Translations under genes and position numbers: made by a program | NCBI GenBank assembly: GCA_026636295.1 | Contig: CP089459.1 | Span: 1-64,000 of the forward strand | Direction: 5' to 3' | From: Medakamo hakoo | Lineage: Eukaryota > Chlorophyta > Trebouxiophyceae > Coccomyxaceae | Length of the DNA: 64,000 nt | The notes under the pieces: generated by a model | Databases searched by the model: none | What the model was told of the DNA's origin: nothing | What the model saw: only the letters and a program-made list of their open reading frames with translations | In this document: positions 1-10,685 of the stretch, piece by piece | How positions within the stretch are numbered: position 1 is the stretch's first letter | Layout of the letters: every line of letters begins with the position of its first letter

Positions 1-70
1 TAACCCTAACCCTAACCCTAACCCTAACCCTAACCCTAACCCTAACCCTAACCCTAACCCTAACCCTAAA

Positions 71-106
<36 letters not shown>

Positions 107-112
107 CCCTAA
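1..112. repeat. Telomeric repeat tract, CCCTAA (TTAGGG) type
   Basis: The window opens with more than ten uninterrupted CCCTAA units and continues to about base 112. At 64-90 the array contains units with an extra A (CCCTAAA, the plant-type TTTAGGG sequence) and a unit short of one C. From about 113 to 170 the sequence decays into telomere-like fragments (CCCCTGA, CCCTGAA, CCCTAAG). C-rich strand reading inward from base 1 is what the left end of a chromosome should show, so this is a true chromosome end and not an interstitial array. Confidence 0.97.
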
Positions 113-354
113 AAACTAACTGACCCCTGACCCCTAAACCAAAAATCTTGACCCTGAACCCTAAGGGGCGGGTGTCTCACACGCACATGACCGGGCAGAT
201 GTGGACTACCCGTCCACACCCCGCCATGATGAGCCGAGCATTGAGAATGCAAACACAGATGTATAGATTGCAAAGGCAGAAAAAAGCAGTCTCGACCCTG
301 GGGCAGCCGCCTCGACCCCATCCCATGCCCGCCCTCCCCACAGCCTCCCCTCAG

Positions 355-2052
355 TCATGGGCGATTCTCCCCGCGCCGCACGCTCACGCGCACGACCAGG
401 CCCGCCGCCCCGCCCGCCCGGCGGCACACGAGCACGTCGCCCGGCTGGAGGCGCGCGCCAGCGCGGAAGGCCGAGACGCCGACGGACAGCATGCGGCGGT
501 ACCTGTGCCGCCCCGCGTTGGCTCTGTACTCCCAGTAGGCGCGGAAGACCAGCGGGAACGACTGTGGCGCCGCGTGGACATCGCCCTCCAGCAGGAAAGT
601 CACACGCGCGCAAAAGGCGGGGCGGCCCGCGCCGGGCCGGCGACCTGGCGGCGGAGGGGCGCCGCCCGGGTCGAGGGCCTCGTCCCGGTGGGCGTGGGCG
701 TTGGCCAGCAAGATCTCCAGGTTTCTGGACGACAGAAAAATTTGAGGCAACGCGCACAGGCCAGCGGCGGGGAAGGTGACGGGTGGGCCGTCGGCGTCTG
801 GCGGCGGCGGTGGTGGGACGAGACGTGGAGGGGGCGGGGGCGGACGCCCTGGCGGCCGCCCAGGCGCGCGGCGATTCTCCCCGCGCCGCACGCTCACGCG
901 CACGACCAGGCCCGCCTCCCCGCCCGCTCGGCGGCACACGAGCGTGTCGCCCGGATGGAGGCGCGCGCCAGCGCGGAAGGCTGCGACGCCGGTGGACAGC
1001 CTGCGGTCGTACCTGTGCCGCCCCGTGTTGGCTCTGCACTGCCAGTAGGCGCGCAAGACCAGCGGGAACGACTGCGGCGCCGCCTGGGCGTCGCCCTCCA
1101 GCAGGAAGGTGACGGGCGCGCAAAAGGCGGGGCAGCCCGCGCCGGCGCGGCCTGGCGGTGGAGGGACGCCGCCCGGGTCGAGGCTCTCGTCCCGGTGGGC
1201 GTGGGCGTTGGGCAGCAAGATCTCCACGTGTTCGGACGACAGGAAAATCTTAGGCCCCGTACTCGCGCACATGGGGGCGGCGGGGAAGGTGACGGGCGGG
1301 CCGTCGGCGTCTGCACGGCCAGGCCGCGGCGGTGGTGGGACGAGACGTGGAGGGGGCGGTGGCGGACGCCGTGGCCGCGGCCCAGGCGCGCGGCGATTCT
1401 CCCCGCGCCGCACAGTCACGCGCACGACCAGCCCCGCCTCCCCGCCCGCCCGGCGGCACACGAGCGTGTCGCCCGGCTGGAGGCGCGCGCCAGCGCGGAA
1501 GGCTGAGACGCCGACGGAGAGCGCGCGGCGATAGTTGTGCCGCCCCTTTTTGGAAGAGTACGACCAGTAGACGCGCAAGACCAGCGGGAACGTCTGCGGC
1601 GCCGCCTGGGCGTCGCCCTCCAGCAGGAAAGTCACACGCGCGCAAAAGGCGGGGCGGCCCGCGCCAGCGCGGCCTGGCGGCGGAGGGGCGCCGTCCGGGT
1701 CGAGGCTCTCGTCCCGGTGGGCATGGGCGTTGGGCAGCAAGATCTCCACGTGTTCGGACGACAGGTAAGTAGACTCGTTGACCGCGCACAGGCGGGCGGC
1801 GGGGAAGGTGACGGGCGGGCCGTCAGCTTCAGCAGGCGACGCCAGGCCGCCTTCGGCCACGGGCGCGGCCGTACCAACCGCAGCGGGCGGCGGGTCCGGC
1901 CGCGGGTTCGCCCGGCCAGATGGCCGGGTGGCCTGCACGTGGGCGGGTAGGACACCCGGCTCGATCGACCGCCGCGACCGCGGGAGCCAGGACTGCTCCC
2001 ACCACGGCAAGGGCGGGGGCGGGTACTGCCGGCCGGAGGTGGGCGGGTCCAT
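355..2052 (-). CDS. Subtelomeric protein with a triplicated B3-like domain
   Basis: Single exon, 565 aa. The ATG at 2052 was chosen because it sits in an ACCATGG context and is followed by a Pro/Arg-rich leader; the frame stays open upstream to 2427 but looks like low-complexity DNA. Three copies of a ~150-residue unit follow. Each contains a segment beginning VTFPAA, a conserved NAHAHRDE, a segment beginning VTFLLEGD, then YRR.LS.GVSAFRAGARL, QPGDTLVCRR and VVRV.VRR, separated by Pro/Arg-rich linkers. The pattern of a strand, Gly-x-x-x-Phe, Leu-x-x-GD-x-x-x-x-x and a final basic strand resembles the plant B3 DNA-binding domain. That is a resemblance seen by eye, so the fold assignment is inference. 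The DNA repeat spacing is about 510-522 bp (361, 871, 1393). It is the first gene in from the telomere. Confidence 0.6.
   Translation of the reverse strand: MDPPTSGRQYPPPPLPWWEQSWLPRSRRSIEPGVLPAHVQATRPSGRANPRPDPPPAAVGTAAPVAEGGLASPAEADGPPVTFPAARLCAVNESTYLSSEHVEILLPNAHAHRDESLDPDGAPPPPGRAGAGRPAFCARVTFLLEGDAQAAPQTFPLVLRVYWSYSSKKGRHNYRRALSVGVSAFRAGARLQPGDTLVCRRAGGEAGLVVRVTVRRGENRRAPGPRPRRPPPPPPRLVPPPPRPGRADADGPPVTFPAAPMCASTGPKIFLSSEHVEILLPNAHAHRDESLDPGGVPPPPGRAGAGCPAFCAPVTFLLEGDAQAAPQSFPLVLRAYWQCRANTGRHRYDRRLSTGVAAFRAGARLHPGDTLVCRRAGGEAGLVVRVSVRRGENRRAPGRPPGRPPPPPPRLVPPPPPPDADGPPVTFPAAGLCALPQIFLSSRNLEILLANAHAHRDEALDPGGAPPPPGRRPGAGRPAFCARVTFLLEGDVHAAPQSFPLVFRAYWEYRANAGRHRYRRMLSVGVSAFRAGARLQPGDVLVCRRAGGAAGLVVRVSVRRGENRP
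361..1830. repeat. Three tandem ~510-520 bp coding repeats
   Basis: An identical marker (GCGATTCTCCCCGCGCCGCA) starts at 361, 871 and 1393, and the sequence between markers is closely similar in each copy. The units correspond to the three protein domains of the minus-strand gene at 355-2052. High similarity at the DNA level, including synonymous positions, suggests recent duplication or ongoing gene conversion. Confidence 0.85.
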
Positions 2053-3100
2053 GGTGCACAGGGGGGAGGCGCGGCGCCGACAGTGGGGCGGCGCGGGACA
2101 ATACGCGGTGACGCGCGCCGGTGCGCACACACGGCTGAGCAGAGGCAGCAAGCGCCGCGAGCCTCGAGCTCCTTGTGGCGTGGGTGGCGGGTGAGCGCAG
2201 GGTTGGGTGGGCGTGCGGCTGTGTGCCGGGGTTTTGTTTCGTGCGGGTTGGAGGGCCCGGGTTTGTTTTTTTGCGTGCGCGGTTTTGTGCGTGTGAGGCG
2301 AGCCATTCAGAACCGCAAAAAAACGCCCAGCGCTTGGCCAGCCCACTGCCTCGTTCTCGCTCCCGTCTGGAGCAGAAGTGTGTTGTTGTTGGCCTCGTGA
2401 CCGACCTCCCACCCACCCCGTCCCCATCCCATCCCATCACAACAAGGTGAGAGTCTTCGAGCCCTCAAGCAGCTCATGAGCGCAGCGCACGGCTGCCGGC
2501 GAGCCCCTGGGTGGCACACACACACCCTAAACTAGCACCGGGCGTCGCCCGCGCCTATGTGCCAAGGGGAAGAAAGGGGCCGACCACCACCATCCGTGGC
2601 TTTGCCCGGCCCACCACCCCGCCAGCGCATAGCCCACTGCGCTGCTCGTGCGCGTGGACTGCGGGCCGGGCTCCGCACCGGCATGCGGCACAACCTGTGC
2701 GACTTTCCCCAACGCGCATGCGTCGGAGCAAAAAAAGAAAAACGCGCGCCGCTGTCGTTGTGCGCCCGCCGCCCGCACCCTTGCGCCCCTCAAGGCCGGG
2801 CCTTGTCGTCCGCGATGGGTGGTCTACGCTCTAGACTTGCCATTGTGGCAGTGGGCAGGCTGCCCTCAGCCTCCGCCACGCCTCCGAGAGGGGGGGGGAC
2901 GGCGCCACCAGAGGTTTTTGCTAGCTCTCCGGCACGCCCGCCCACAGAAGAAAACAAACGCGTCTCGTACTCTTATTGATAACAATCGACCGATTGTTTA
3001 TCAATCACAAAGCGATGGCGATCGAAAGACCATTCACGGCGTGCCTGTCTGCCTGACTTTTCCTCCACCACCCCACCCCCCCACACCCCCCACCAGCGCA
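2053..3100. other. Divergent intergenic region, ~1 kb, beside a subtelomeric gene
   Basis: This region lies between the starts of the triplicated-domain gene (leftward) and the SLT-type transporter (rightward) and should hold both promoters. It has G- and T-rich tracts around 2220-2300 and CCACCC tracts around 2405-2440. Just upstream of the transporter it has an AT-rich inverted repeat at 2975-3005. No convincing exon was found in it. Confidence 0.6.
2975..3005. promoter_or_regulatory. AT-rich near-perfect palindrome upstream of transporter gene
   Basis: The left arm ATTGATAACAATCG and right arm GATTGTTTATCAAT are reverse complements apart from one missing base, with a centre of only a few bases. 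It lies ~96 bp before the transporter ATG, in a locally AT-rich patch inside a very GC-rich genome. It could be a dimeric transcription-factor site or a 5' UTR hairpin. The palindrome is seen directly and its function is not. Confidence 0.5.
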
Positions 3101-6100
3101 ATGAAACCGCGCACCCTCCTCCTCCTCCTCGCCTTCACGGCCACCCTGGCCGCCGTCCTGGGCTCCGCCTCCTCCGACGCCGGCCTGGTCGCAGCCGGCT
3201 CGCCCGCCATGGCCGTCAACGGCCGCCACCTGCTGCAGGACAAGAAAGAGGGCGCGCCCGCCGCCCCGCCCAAAGAAGAGAAGAAAGACGCGAAAAAGGA
3301 CGACGCGCCGAAAGAGTACAAGTGGAACCGGTGGCAAGGCCCGATCGTGGCCGCGACCATCATTGCGGCTGTGCTCGTCATGGCGGCGGACCTGATTGCG
3401 CCTGACTTGGTGTTTGCCGGCATCGCGACTTGTGAGTTTCTTTTTTGTGTGTGTGTGTGGGAAAAGGGGGAAAGACGGACGCCAGGCCGTGGCCAGCCGT
3501 CTGTCCGGACGCCGGCCGTCTTGGACTCATGCAGCTTTGACTGGTCCCGCGACCTGGCGGGAGGGAGGCACGTGCGCCGGCGCACCCACCCCCACCCTCA
3601 CCCCACCCTCACCCCCCCCCCCCACACACACACACACACACACACACCATCCCCCAGTCTTCTGCGCCGCCCGCATCATCGACATCAAGCAACTCACCGC
3701 CGGCTTCTCCAACACGGGCGTCCTGACCGTCGTCGCCCTGTACGTCGTCGCCGAAGGCATCGCCCAGACGGGTGGGCTGGAACGCGCGATGCACGGTGAG
3801 CTTTTTTTTGGGGGGGGGGGGGGTCCGCGGCGCGGACGCTGGGGGTGTGCCTGCCCGCGCCCGCTTTCGGCTGGGACGCCCGCACAGCCCCGCACAGCCC
3901 CGGCGCTCGGAGCACACGCTCCTGGCAGTACGTCCGCCTTGCGTGACCCACCCACCCACCCCCCACCCCAATCCCCCCCCACCCACCCATCCCCAACACA
4001 CAGGCATTCTGGGCAAGAAATCCTCCCTCCGCGTCGCGCTCATCCGCCTGACCGTGCCGTGCGTCGCCATCTCCGCCTTCCTCAACAACACACCCATCGT
4101 CGCCATGCTCACGCCGATCACCATCTCCTGGGCGAAGCGTGCCAACATCGACCCGCGCAAACTGCTGATCCCAATGGTGAGTTTTTTTGGTGGGTGGGTG
4201 GGTGGGTGGTGGGGGGAGTCGGCAGAGAGGTGGTTGTCTTCCTTCCGGGCGGCCGAGCGTGGAAAGGGTCGGGAGGTGGGGGTGGCCAGTCGGCGGCAAT
4301 GGTCAGGCGGACAGGGCGTCCCGGACCCCCCTCTCACGCTCGGCCCGCTCGTCGGGGGAACCCCACCACCACCACCGCCCGCCCACAAACAAACAGGCCT
4401 ACGCCGTGACTTTCGGCGGCACCATCACCCTGATCGGCACGTCCACCAACCTGGTCGTCACCGGTTTGCAGGTAAGGGAGGGAGACGGCTCCGCGGGGAT
4501 TGGGAGTCGGCGGGACACGCTGCGCCGGAGCGGCGGGCGGCCGCGACGGCGGCTGTGTGGCGGTCGAGAGCCGTGCCGCCGCCGCGAGTCGCGCCCGTCG
4601 TGGCACAGGGAGTGCGCCGGCGCCCGGTGCCGCGGCCGGGCGCCGTCGCCCAGCGCGCGCGCGCGCGAAGGGGAATGAGGGAGGAGGTGGCGTGGGCCGA
4701 GAGCCGGAGACGCGCGTGCCCCCCTCTCTGTCCATCCACTCCCAGCTTGTCTCGCACGTTTTGCCCACCCCCACTTCCGCCCCCCCCCAAAACTCCCACC
4801 AGGAAAAACGCTACGCCAAGGAGCCGGCCAAGGCCACGTACGGCTTCTTCGAGATCACGCCGTAAGTTGGGGGGCGGAGAAGGCAGGAGAGAGCGGGCGG
4901 GGCGGGCGCGCGGGAGGCGGCCCCCCTCCCCTCTGCCGCGCGGCAAACGGCGAGGGTTGGGGCCGCCGGGGGGGGCTGCGCCGACCCCGCCACACCACCC
5001 CCACTCGCCCACCCTCCCACCACCTCCCCCGCACCACACCACAGGTACGGCATCACCTACGCCGTCGCCGGCTTGCTCTACCTGTGGTTTGCCGCGCCCG
5101 ACCTGTTGCCCGGTCGCAAGGGCAAGTCGCCGGAAGAAAAAGCGGCCGCGCGCGCGGCCCTCAACCCGGCGGGCGCCGGCGAAGCGTCCGACGCGGAGGG
5201 CGCCAAAGCCGCGGCCGACGCCGCCGTCGGGGCGGGCGGGCCCTTTGCCTTCAAAGGGCGCCCCATCTTTGCGACGCGCATCGCGCCCGGCTCGCCGGTG
5301 GCGGGCGCGTCCATCCGGGTGGCGGGCCTGAAGGGCCTGGACGCGCTGTTCCTCGTCGCGACCGGGCGGGGCGGCGTCCTGCAGCACGCGCCCCCGCCGG
5401 ACTCGCTGCTGCAGGAGGGCGACATCCTGTACTTTTCGGGGGACGTGCGCGCCGCGGTGGGCGAGCTGGCCGGCAAAGGCCTGGAGCTGCTGCCGGCGGA
5501 CGCGGACGCCGGCGGCGGCGGCGGCCCGGCCGGCGCCGCGCCCGCCGGCCCGGCCGCGCCGCTGCGCCTGGTCTCGGCGCTCGGCGGCTCCCGCTCCCCG
5601 CGCACGGCGGCGGAGGACGGGTCGCCGCCCGCCCTCCTCCCCGCCGGCATCAAGCTCCTCACCGCCACCGTCCGCAAGGGCGGCGCCCTGGACGGCGTCA
5701 CCGTCCGCGAGTCCGGCATCGCCACCCGGTTTGGCGCCGACATCGTGTCGCTCACCCGGTACGGCTCCGAGCAGCGGCCGGGCCGCCTGGCGGACGTGCG
5801 GCTGAAGGCGGGCGACCACGTCGTCCTGGCCGTGCCCGCGCCGTACGAACACCGGGGCGACAAGGCGTTCGTCGCGTCCTTCGCCGACGCCGCCCCGCTG
5901 GCCGAGGGCGCGGAGAAGCAGTTCATCACCGGCCTGCGCGTGTCGCCCGGCCGCCAGCTGGTCGGCAAGACGCTCGCCGACGCCGGCCTGCTGGGCGTCA
6001 TGGGCACCCGCCTCGTCGCCATCGACCGCGCCGACGGCGAGCGCCTGCGCGGCGGGTCGCTGGGCACGAGCACGACGCTGCAGGCCGGGGACGTCCTCTT

Positions 6101-7705
6101 CTTCTCCGGCGGCGTCGACGCGCTCGCCTACCTGTTCCGCGTCCCCGGCCTGGGCTCGGCCGCCGACGACCAGGTCGCCAAGCTGGGCGTGTCCATCCTG
6201 GAGCGCCGCCTGGTCCAAGCGTCCGTCGCGCCCCGCTCGCCCGTCATCGGCCAGACCGTGCGCGAGGCCTCCTTCCGGGCGCGGTACGACTCCGTCGTCC
6301 TGGCCATCGCCCGCCCGGGCGCGGGCGGCGCGGCCCTGCCCGCCGACGTGCGCGACGTCCGCCTCAAGGCCGGCGACGTCCTCCTGCTCGACACCGGGTC
6401 CGGCTTTGCCCGCGCCTTCAAGAACGACCGCGCCTTCAACCTCATCTCCGAAGTCGCGGGCGCGCACGCCACGCCCATCAACGCCCGTCTGTGGCCGCTC
6501 AGCACGCTGCTGCTGCTGGCCATGGTCCTCACCCAGATCGTGGGCGGCGCCCTCAACAAGGAGCTGATCAACCTGTTCCCGGCGGCGGTGCTGACAGCGG
6601 GGGTCATGGTCCTGACCCGGTGGTGCGTTCGTCAAGGGGCATGGAGAACCCCCCCGCCCCCCCGCGCCTCGCGCGTTTGCCACCCTCCACTGCGCCCTGC
6701 CCTCATCCACCCCCTCCCTCCGCCCCCACCCACCAAAACCCGCACAGCATGACCCCGGCCCAAGGCCGCAACGCCATTCAGTGGGACGTCTTCATTTGCA
6801 TCGGCTTTGCGTTCGCCGTCTCGTCCGCGATGGAGGTGTCGGGCGTCGCGGCCGCGTGCGCGTCCGTCTTTGTCAAGCTCGCCAACAAGATCGGCGGCCA
6901 GACGGCGCCGCCGGTGGCCATGTACATGGTCGCCGGCCTGCTGACGGAGATCGTCACCAACAACGCGGGTGAGTGTGGCTGGGTTGTTGGGAGGCGGGGT
7001 TTGGCTTGCCTGGCCTGCTTGCCAAGGACGCTCTGCCCCTGCCCCCCACGCACACACCACCCACACCCACCCACCCACCTACCCCCCCCCCCCCCACACA
7101 CACACACACACAGCCGCGGCGCTGGTCTACCCCGTCGCGTCCCGCCTGGGCGACGCGCTCGGCATCCCGCCCGTCGTCATGTCCACGGCCGTCATGCTGG
7201 GCGCGTCCGACGCGTTCATCTCCCCCTTTGGCTACCAGTGCAACCTGATGGTGTACGCGGCGGGCGCGTACAAGAGTGCGTCGTGTGTGCGGGCGCGCGC
7301 GGGGTGTGTGGTGCGCGTTGTGGTCGGCGCGGGCGGCGTCCCACCCCCCACGCCACCCCACCGGACACGCCATCCCCACCCCCACCTTCCCACCCACCCA
7401 CCCACTCCACCCCCCCCCCCCCCTCAAAACCCACAGCCGCCGAGTTCATCAAGTTTGGCGTCCCGCTCCAGCTCCTCCAGTTCGCGACCGTCACCCTCAT
7501 CTTCGTGGAGGCCAAGTACCGCTGGTTCCTGGCGGGCGGCGCGGCGGGCGTCCTCGCCCTCGTCGCGGTCCTGCCCAACCTGTGGGCGTTCGTCTCGCCG
7601 GGCCGCAAGGCCGCCATCAAGCGCTCGCTCTCCCAGTCCGTCTCGCGCCGGCGCAGGGGCGACGCGGCGGCGGACGGCGTGGCGGCCAAGACCGTGGAGC
7701 CGTGA
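3101..7705 (+). CDS. SLT/SAC1-type sodium/sulfate (SLC13/DASS) transporter with four RCK_C-like domains
   Basis: A polytopic membrane anion transporter, 1,001 aa in nine exons: 3101-3431, 3658-3795, 4004-4176, 4397-4471, 4803-4861, 5045-6622, 6748-6968, 7114-7275, 7437-7705. All junctions are GT-AG and keep frame. The first ~25 residues look like a signal peptide. The first transporter half includes SAFLNNTPIVAMLTPI and TLIGTSTNLVVTG, hallmarks of the DASS/SLC13 fold. Exon 6 encodes a large soluble insert (about residues 333-714) with four RCK_C/TrkA_C-like units, each ending in a form of LxxGD-x-h. The second half includes the NAIQWDVF segment and SPFGYQCNLMVYAAGAYK. This architecture matches the algal SLT/SAC1-like sulfate transporters (Chlamydomonas SLT1-3) and the bacterial SLC13-RCK proteins. 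Substrate (sulfate, or another anion such as silicate or arsenite) is not decided by sequence. Confidence 0.9.
3432..3657 (+). repeat. Intron 1 of the SLT-type transporter, ending in a (CA)n microsatellite
   Basis: The donor is GTGAGT. The last ~45 bases before CAG are a C run followed by (CA)n at about 3622-3647. The same arrangement, a C/A-only tract serving as polypyrimidine-like region, recurs in introns ending at 7113, 23667, 28178 and 61101. Confidence 0.7.
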
Positions 7706-8175
7706 AGTCGGGGTCGGCAGCGTTGGGAGACGGGGAGGGGGATGGGAGTGTAGGACGAGCGTGAATCACGCCCCGTGCCTTCTTGACAATGCTGGGATTT
7801 TACACTTTGGCGAAAAAGATAAAGGGGGGACGTCGTCTCAACGGGAGGAGGAATACAGCCGGCGAGGGTCGGGAGGGCGGGGCCCGGCACACAGACGCAG
7901 CGCGCAGCGCGTGGCGTGATCGGCCGCTGGGCCGCCACACCCTCCCGCGCCTCGCGCGGGCACGTGTAATGATGGTGTGAACGTGTTTTTACCTTTGCCG
8001 CGGGACGCGGGTTGGTGTTTAGGGTCGGTTACTTTTCGTTTAAGAGGCGGGCGGGCGGCACCACGGGTCCGGCCTACCACGCAGGCCAGTCGGCCGATGC
8101 GGGGTCGCCTGGGCCCGCCCGCCGGCTCCGCGGCGGGGAGGCAGAAAAAAAGGGGCGGGCCGCGGCGCCCGGGCC
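7706..8175. other. Convergent 3' region between transporter and collagen-like gene
   Basis: This space separates the stop codons of the rightward transporter gene and the leftward collagen-like gene. It should contain both 3' UTRs. A short less GC-rich segment (about 7780-7830, with AAAAAGATAAAG) is the only notable composition change. No coding segment is recognised. Confidence 0.5.
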
Positions 8176-10075
8176 TCAGGGGCACACCTCGCACAGCGCC
8201 ACCGCTTCCAGGCTGTCCATGGCGTCGCCGCTGACGAGGGGCTTGATGTTGACGGCGGAGCAGGCGCACGTGCCATCGCACGCCGGCTCCACGGCCGTCA
8301 GCGCCCACTTGGTCGACGGCGGGTCGGCGCCGCCCGTCGCGGGCGCGTCCTCGCCCTGGACGGCGGCCGCCGCCGCGCCGCCCTTGACTTTGCACTTGCA
8401 CCCCGTCAGCTTGGTGCCCGCCGGGCAGGTGGCCACCGGCGTGGTGCAGGAGCACGCGCCCACCTTGGGCGCGTACTTGTCGAACAGCAGGAACGACGAC
8501 TTGTCGAGCGTGCACACGTCCGAGCCCATGCACGTCGTCTGCGCCGACGCGGTCGTGCACGACGTGCCGCACGAGCCGGGCGGGCCGGGCGGGCCGGGGG
8601 GGCCTGTGCACACGTGTGTGTGGTGTGTGGTGTGAGAGGGCAGGGACAGGGGGCGGCTGGGCGGGCGGGAGGGCGGGCGGACACAGCGCCGCCCCCGCAG
8701 GTCGGTTTTCCAGCCGGTCGCGTGCACGCGCGCGTGGGCACAGCCCGTCCAGCCCACATACCCCCACACCCCCACAAACAAACAGTCACGCACCATCCGC
8801 ACCCACCGCCCCAGGCGGGCCGTCCGCGCCCGTGCTGCCGGGCGGGCCCGGCGGGCCTTCCGAGCCGATGGCTTTGGGTTGTTTTTTGGGGAAGAGTGCA
8901 TAGGGTGAGGCGGGGCGTGGGAAACAAGGGGGCGCCCCCGGCCACAGCCTGGCCAGCCGACCACCCCACCACACCCACCAACCTACCTCCGCTCTCGCCG
9001 GGCGGGCCGGGCGGGCCTGTGTGCGCGTGTGTTAGTGTTGTCGTCGTTGTTGTGTGAGCGGGCGTGGGTTGTGGGTGCTGGGAGGGAAGGGACTGGCGGC
9101 GAGCGGGCGAGGGCAACCGCCTCACCGCACGCCCCTCCCCCCTCTCCCCTCTCCCCTCTCCCCCTCCAAAAAACAAAGTCACCGTCAGCCCCGGGCGGGC
9201 CGGGCGGGCCGGGCGGGCCTGTGAGTGTGCGTGGGGTAGACGGGAGGACGGGTCGTGAGTGCGTGCAAGCAGGAGGGCGCCGGCCGACCGCCCGACCGCG
9301 TGCGCGTGCAACCGGCCCCCAGGGTTGGGGCCCGCGTCCGCCGCGGCCTCTCTCAGCCGCCCCCCACGGCCGCGCACTCCAAGCACACAGACGCACCCGT
9401 CTTCCACTGGTGAATGTCGTCAATGCCGGGGATGTCGATGTTGGAGGGCGCCATGGCGGCCGGCGCTTCTGCGGCCGGCGCGGACGCGGGCGCCTGTGGT
9501 TGTTGGGGAGTGATGGAAAGTGGGACGGGGGGTGGGAGGAAAAAATGGAGCGTGCATGCGTGGCGGACATGCCAAGAAAAAAACACGGCCGTCCCCCGCC
9601 GCCGGCGCACGGGCCACTAAAATCACCCGCCGCCACGCGTCCAGGGAAAACGTCGCTCGCACCACAGTGTGGCAGGCAAAATGCGCTCCACCGCCTCGTG
9701 CATTGGCCTCCCACCTCCCCCGAAAAAAAGCAAGCGACAGCCAACGCAGGCAAAAATTGAATGAACCGCGCGCGTCCACTTTTGCCACCCGTCGACGCAC
9801 GCACAGGCCATTCACATCGCACAGGCGCCTTCTCCCGGCATGTCGCCACCTCTGTGTGAGGGGATGGACGGCGAAACGCCCTCCAGCCGGTGCTATTACC
9901 TCCCCAAATCCGACCTCCCCGCTGCGACGCGCGCTTTGAGCAGGGGGCCCCCTGCCTCGTCGTCCTCGTCCTCCTCCCACACACAGCGACGCACCTCCTG
10001 GGCGCTGGCCGTCGCCATGCACACCGCGAGGGCCACGAGCGCCAGCGCGCGGACGAGGTGGGAGCGGGCGGGCAT
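8176..10075 (-). CDS. Secreted collagen-like (Gly-X-Y) protein with Cys-rich C-terminus
   Basis: 249 aa in six exons (minus strand): 10075-9995, 9493-9397, 9218-9183, 9016-8987, 8871-8794, 8603-8176. Exon 1 encodes a signal peptide (VRALALVALAVCMATASA). Exon 2 encodes an Ala/Pro-rich stretch ending DIHQWKT. Twenty-one uninterrupted Gly-X-Y triplets follow, mostly GPP, with GAD, GES, GAI, GSE, GST and GAV. The final exon starts with GPP GPP GPP GSC and then encodes a ~130-residue domain with about 18 cysteines (e.g. CSCTTPVATC, CDGTCACS, ALCEVCP at the end). Introns 2-5 are all phase 1 and split the codon just after or inside the Gly position, so the triplet register survives every splice. Likely an extracellular trimeric fibre or cell-wall protein. 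It is the first of three secreted-protein genes in a row on this strand. Confidence 0.85.
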
Positions 10076-10685
10076 GGGGAGGCGGTCTTGTGGAGCAGCG
10101 GGACGGGGACTGGTGGCAGCCAAACACTTTTTTTTTTCGAGTGCAGCGCGAGCAGCAGCTCAGCTCAGGGTTCGGCCCGCGCCCCCTCTCCCCTCCTCCC
10201 TTCACCCCACCCTCACGTCCATCTCCCCTCTCCCCACTCTCGCGCGTCCCACCACCCCGGCTTTCCGCCTGTGACAGGTGACGACGAACAACACACACAC
10301 ACGCACGCACAGAGAAAAACACGCACGGGCAGGGTGTTTCATTATTATTATTCACACGAAGTCGCGGGGCGGGGGCCCAGGGGTCGCGGCGCGGCGAGGC
10401 ACACACAACCTGCTAGGGCCCACCACCACCGCTCGCTTTTTCCTGCCCGCCCCTTTTTTTATTTATATCCAACGCCACACACACAACACCCGCCACACTA
10501 AACAGGACTTCCAACAGCGCGGGGGAGGGGGCAGGACTTCAATATTAGCTTGTTCTCAGCGGGGATTGATAAGGAATGGAATCAAGAGGGGGGGCGGGGG
10601 CGGCAGCACTCTCTCTCCCTCACAGCACAGCTTGTTCGGGTTTTCTTCGAGGCGCCGCCAGGTTGACAATTGACGGCCGCCGCGC
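10076..10685. other. Intergenic region in the secreted-protein cluster
   Basis: This lies upstream of the collagen-like gene (leftward promoter) and downstream of secreted paralogue A (its 3' UTR). It contains (AC)n at about 10288-10320, an AT-rich stretch (TTTCATTATTATTATTCACAC) near 10340, and a TTTTTTTATTTATAT segment near 10455. The T-rich stretches could be promoter or polyadenylation elements, which I cannot prove. No coding region is recognised. Confidence 0.5.

Noticed and set aside
148-1506. Long + strand open frame (452 codons) over the triplicated gene
   Set aside because: It is the antisense of the minus-strand repeat gene; its product is Arg/Pro/His-rich and has no domain pattern, whereas the minus frame gives conserved domain repeats.
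4458-6710. 750-codon minus-strand frame opposite the transporter insert
   Set aside because: Its product is Gly/Arg/Ala-rich without motifs. The + strand frame encodes recognisable RCK_C domains.
8580-9220. Repeated GGCGGGCC blocks considered as a CRISPR or minisatellite array
   Set aside because: The blocks are Gly-Pro-Pro codons in separate exons with unrelated intron spacers, in a eukaryotic chromosome.
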